From assembly GCA_012719445.1 (NCBI GenBank), contig JAAYAH010000010.1, positions 1 through 53,767 of the forward strand: a stretch of DNA of 53,767 bases. The letters are read 5' to 3'. Shown piece after piece: positions 51,562 to 53,767 of this stretch. Position 1 is the stretch's first letter. The number at the start of each line of letters is the position of its first letter. Under the pieces are notes generated by a model. The model did no database searches, was not told the origin of the DNA, and saw nothing but the letters and a program-made list of their open reading frames with translations. Made by a program: the position numbers and the translations under genes. Origin of the DNA: Actinomycetales bacterium (lineage in GTDB: Bacteria; Actinomycetota; Actinomycetes; Actinomycetales; Kineosporiaceae).

Positions 51562-52569
51562 TCAGCGGGTCCGGTCGGCGACCGCCTCGGCGAAGGCGGC
51601 GAGGGCATCGCGCGGCGCCCCCGGCGGCAGCGCGTCCAGCACCGCCACGGCCTCCCCCGCCCAGCGCTGTGCCTCGGCCCGGGCGAGGTCCATCGCGGGG
51701 TGCGCCCGCAACCGGACCACCGCGTCGGCGAGCACGGCGTCGTCGTCGAGGTCCCCGGAGAGCAGCTCGACCAGGGCCAGGGACTCCGCGTCCGCCGAGT
51801 CCTCCGCCGCCCGTGTGACCAGCAGCACCGGCAGCGTCCGCACACCCTCGCGCAGGTCGGTGCCCGGCGTCTTGCCCGACTCCTCGCCGTCGCTGGCCAG
51901 GTCGAGGACGTCGTCGGCGAGCTGGAAGGCGACCCCGACCCGGTCCCCGTAGGCGCCGAGGGTCGCCACGACGTCAGGGGAGCACCCGGCGAACGTCGCC
52001 CCGAACCGCGCGGCGGTCGCGATGAGCGAGCCGGTCTTGTCCGCCAGCACGGCGAGGTAGTGCTGCACGGGGTCCTCGCCCGGTCGCGGCCCCATGGTCT
52101 CGCGGAGCTGGCCGAGGCAGAGCCGCTCGAAGGTGTCCGCCTGGACCCCCACCGCCTCGGCCCCGAGGTCCGCGATGATCCGCGACGCCCTGGCCAGCAG
52201 CAGGTCCCCGGTGAGGATGGCGATCGTGTTGCCCCACACCTCGTGCGCCGAGGGGGCCCCGCGCCGCAACGGGGCGGAGTCCATGACGTCGTCGTGGTAC
52301 AGCGTCGCCAGGTGGGTCAGCTCCATCGCGACGGCGGCGTCCACGATCTGGGGCCTCGTCGGGTCGCCGAAGTACCCGGCCAGCAGGGTGAGCATCGGCC
52401 GGATCCGCTTGCCGCCCGCCTCGATGAGGTGCCGGGACGCCGAGTCCACCAGCGCGTCGGCCTGCCGGACCGACACCCGCAACCGCTCCTCCACTCGCGC
52501 CAGCCCCGCCCTGACCCCGGCCTCGAGGTCGGGATCTGCCAGGACGAGGTCCAGCGCGGCCGCCGTCAC
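51562..52569 (-). CDS. Polyprenyl diphosphate synthase
   Basis: 335 residues. The all-trans prenyltransferase motifs are present: GGKRIRP (52-58), first Asp-rich motif YHDDVMDSAPLRRG (DDxxD, 93-97), and second QLADDVLDLASDGEESGKTPG (219-223). It makes a long isoprenoid chain, probably for menaquinone. The residues before the first motif (AMELTHLATLYHDD) lack large aromatics that would shorten the product. The GTG overlaps the stop of the adjoining nuoN (GTGA), so it is expressed with complex I, which uses the quinone. Confidence 0.93.
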   Translation of the reverse strand: MTAAALDLVLADPDLEAGVRAGLARVEERLRVSVRQADALVDSASRHLIEAGGKRIRPMLTLLAGYFGDPTRPQIVDAAVAMELTHLATLYHDDVMDSAPLRRGAPSAHEVWGNTIAILTGDLLLARASRIIADLGAEAVGVQADTFERLCLGQLRETMGPRPGEDPVQHYLAVLADKTGSLIATAARFGATFAGCSPDVVATLGAYGDRVGVAFQLADDVLDLASDGEESGKTPGTDLREGVRTLPVLLVTRAAEDSADAESLALVELLSGDLDDDAVLADAVVRLRAHPAMDLARAEAQRWAGEAVAVLDALPPGAPRDALAAFAEAVADRTR

Positions 52570-53767
52570 GAGGGTTGGAAGAGCGAGAGCCGCTCGGTCA
52601 GGTCCATCAGCAGGCTGGGGTAGACGCCGAGCAGGATCGTCACCCCGGCGACGACGGTGATGGCGAAGGCGGTCAACGGTCCCGGGACGGCGACGACGGT
52701 GGTGTCCCCGATGGGATCGCTGAAGTACATGAGCACGATCACCCGGACGTAGAAGAACGCGGCGATGACGCTGGCGAGGACGCCGAAGACGACCACGATC
52801 ACCCCGCCGTGCGTCACCCCGGTGGTGAAGTGGTCGACCGCGGACGCGAACACCCCGAACTTTCCGATGAAGCCGCTGGTCAGCGGGATCCCGGCGAGGG
52901 CGAGCAGCAGCAGCGAGAAGGTGCCGGCCAGCCACGGGGAGCGTCGGCCGAGCCCGGCCCACTGGGACAGCCGGGTCGCCTCGCCGCCGAGGCCGCCGTC
53001 GTCGGTCCTGGTCCGGACCAGGGACACCAGGGCGAAGGCGCCCACCGTGGTGACCCCGTAGACGAGCAGGTAGAACAGGGTGCTCCGGACGCCGGTGACG
53101 TCCATGGCCAGGATGCCGATGAGCAGGAACCCGGCGTGGGCGATCGAGGAGTAGGCCAGCATCCGCTTCACGTCGGCCTGGACGACGGCCACGATCGAGC
53201 CGACGAGCATGGTGACGATCGCGACGACGAAGAGCACCGGCTGCCAGTCCCAGCGCAGCCCGGGCATGCCGATGTAGGCCAGTCGCAGCAGCGCGCCGAA
53301 CGCCGCGACCTTGGTCACCGAGGCCATGAAGCCGGTGATCGGGGTCGGGGCGCCCTGGTAGACGTCCGGTGTCCAGACGTGGAACGGCGCCGCGCCGATC
53401 TTGAAGAGCATGCCGATGAGGACCATCGCGGCCCCGGGCAGCAGCAGGAAGTCCATCCCCTCGTTGAGGTTGGTCCGCTCGATGCCGGTGATCCCCAGGA
53501 TGGTCCCGGAGATCTCCGGCAGGCCGACCGACCCGGCGTAGCCGTAGAGCAGCGCGGTGCCGTAGAGGAAGAACGCCGAGGAGAAGGCGCCCAGCAGGAA
53601 GTACTTCAGCGACGCCTCCTGGGAGAGCCGCCGCCTCCGCCGGGCGATCCCGCAGAGCAGGTAGAGCGGGAGGGAGAGGACCTCGAGCGCGACGAACATG
53701 GTGAGCAGGTCGTTCGCGGCCGGGAGCAGCATCATGCCGCCGATGGAGAACAGCAGCAGGGGGTAGG
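52566..53767 (-). CDS. nuoN: NADH-quinone oxidoreductase subunit N (partial, main nuo operon)
   Basis: About 400 residues are visible; the start lies beyond the right edge. Landmarks: ANDLLTMFVALEVLSLPLYL (channel Glu), QEASLKYFLLGAFSSAFFLY, FKIGAAPFHVWTPDVYQGAP, MASVTKVAAFGALLRLAYIG and VKRMLAYSSIAHAGFLLIGI. It conforms more closely to ordinary NuoN than the copy at 19.8 kb. Its coupling to the polyprenyl synthase suggests that it is the end of the standard nuo operon. Confidence 0.94.
   Translation of the reverse strand, partial: YPLLLFSIGGMMLLPAANDLLTMFVALEVLSLPLYLLCGIARRRRRLSQEASLKYFLLGAFSSAFFLYGTALLYGYAGSVGLPEISGTILGITGIERTNLNEGMDFLLLPGAAMVLIGMLFKIGAAPFHVWTPDVYQGAPTPITGFMASVTKVAAFGALLRLAYIGMPGLRWDWQPVLFVVAIVTMLVGSIVAVVQADVKRMLAYSSIAHAGFLLIGILAMDVTGVRSTLFYLLVYGVTTVGAFALVSLVRTRTDDGGLGGEATRLSQWAGLGRRSPWLAGTFSLLLLALAGIPLTSGFIGKFGVFASAVDHFTTGVTHGGVIVVVFGVLASVIAAFFYVRVIVLMYFSDPIGDTTVVAVPGPLTAFAITVVAGVTILLGVYPSLLMDLTERLSLFQPS

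Overview
The window is very GC-rich, with GTG starts, gene-end overlaps of the GTGA type, and a gene content that points to an actinomycete. The block tRNA-Thr, tRNA-Met, rpmG, hadA, hadB, the KorAB 2-oxoacid:ferredoxin oxidoreductase, two complex I loci and a Zn-protease HtpX fit the Pseudonocardiales or a nearby order. This is inference from gene content; no 16S gene is present.

Left part (1-11.6 kb). A partial multi-pass membrane protein precedes the hadB-hadA-rpmG-tRNA-Met-tRNA-Thr block (all minus strand). Next come a lipoprotein-type HNH nuclease and a large secreted protein with fourteen RCC1-type repeats. A DUF3788 protein faces a NAD-precursor operon in which pnuC has lost its middle and nadR is intact; a perfect 19-bp palindrome lies upstream. 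A DnaQ-like exonuclease with a BRCT domain, yajQ and tRNA-Tyr close this part.

Accessory stretch (11.6-15 kb). Immediately after tRNA-Tyr there are an IS630-type transposase fragment, a small membrane protein, a HAD hydrolase, a gene remnant, a lipoprotein, two overlapping paralogous membrane proteins and a degenerate tandem repeat. It looks like a decayed insertion zone.

Middle part (15-36 kb). A NarL-type two-component system, a C-terminal fragment of uncertain origin, a CE2-type esterase and htpX precede a second, incomplete complex I locus (called nuo2 here). nuo2 reads nuoA-B-C-H, then an OafA-type acyltransferase, a GNAT acetyltransferase and an oppositely oriented TIM-barrel gene, then nuoI-J-(alpha/beta hydrolase)-K-L-M-N. 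It has no nuoD, E, F or G in this window. NuoB, NuoC, NuoI and NuoK all carry low-complexity C-terminal tails, with NuoB about three times its usual length. The hydrolase is locked between nuoJ and nuoK by overlaps on both sides.

Right part (36-53.8 kb). Two tandem SGNH esterases, korAB ending in a perfect 23-bp-stem terminator, a glucodextranase-like GH15 enzyme, a RarD transporter, an ECF sigma factor with a membrane partner, a dispanin-like protein, a methyltransferase, a GNAT protein, a glycerophosphodiesterase, a polyprenyl diphosphate synthase, and the 3' part of a standard nuoN. That nuoN is probably the end of the main nuo operon, which lies beyond the right edge.

The most interesting feature is nuo2: an electron-input-free complex I variant with long disordered tails, next to korAB, an enzyme that makes reduced ferredoxin. 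A working hypothesis is a ferredoxin-fed or otherwise modified proton-pumping complex. This is inference, not something the sequence proves.
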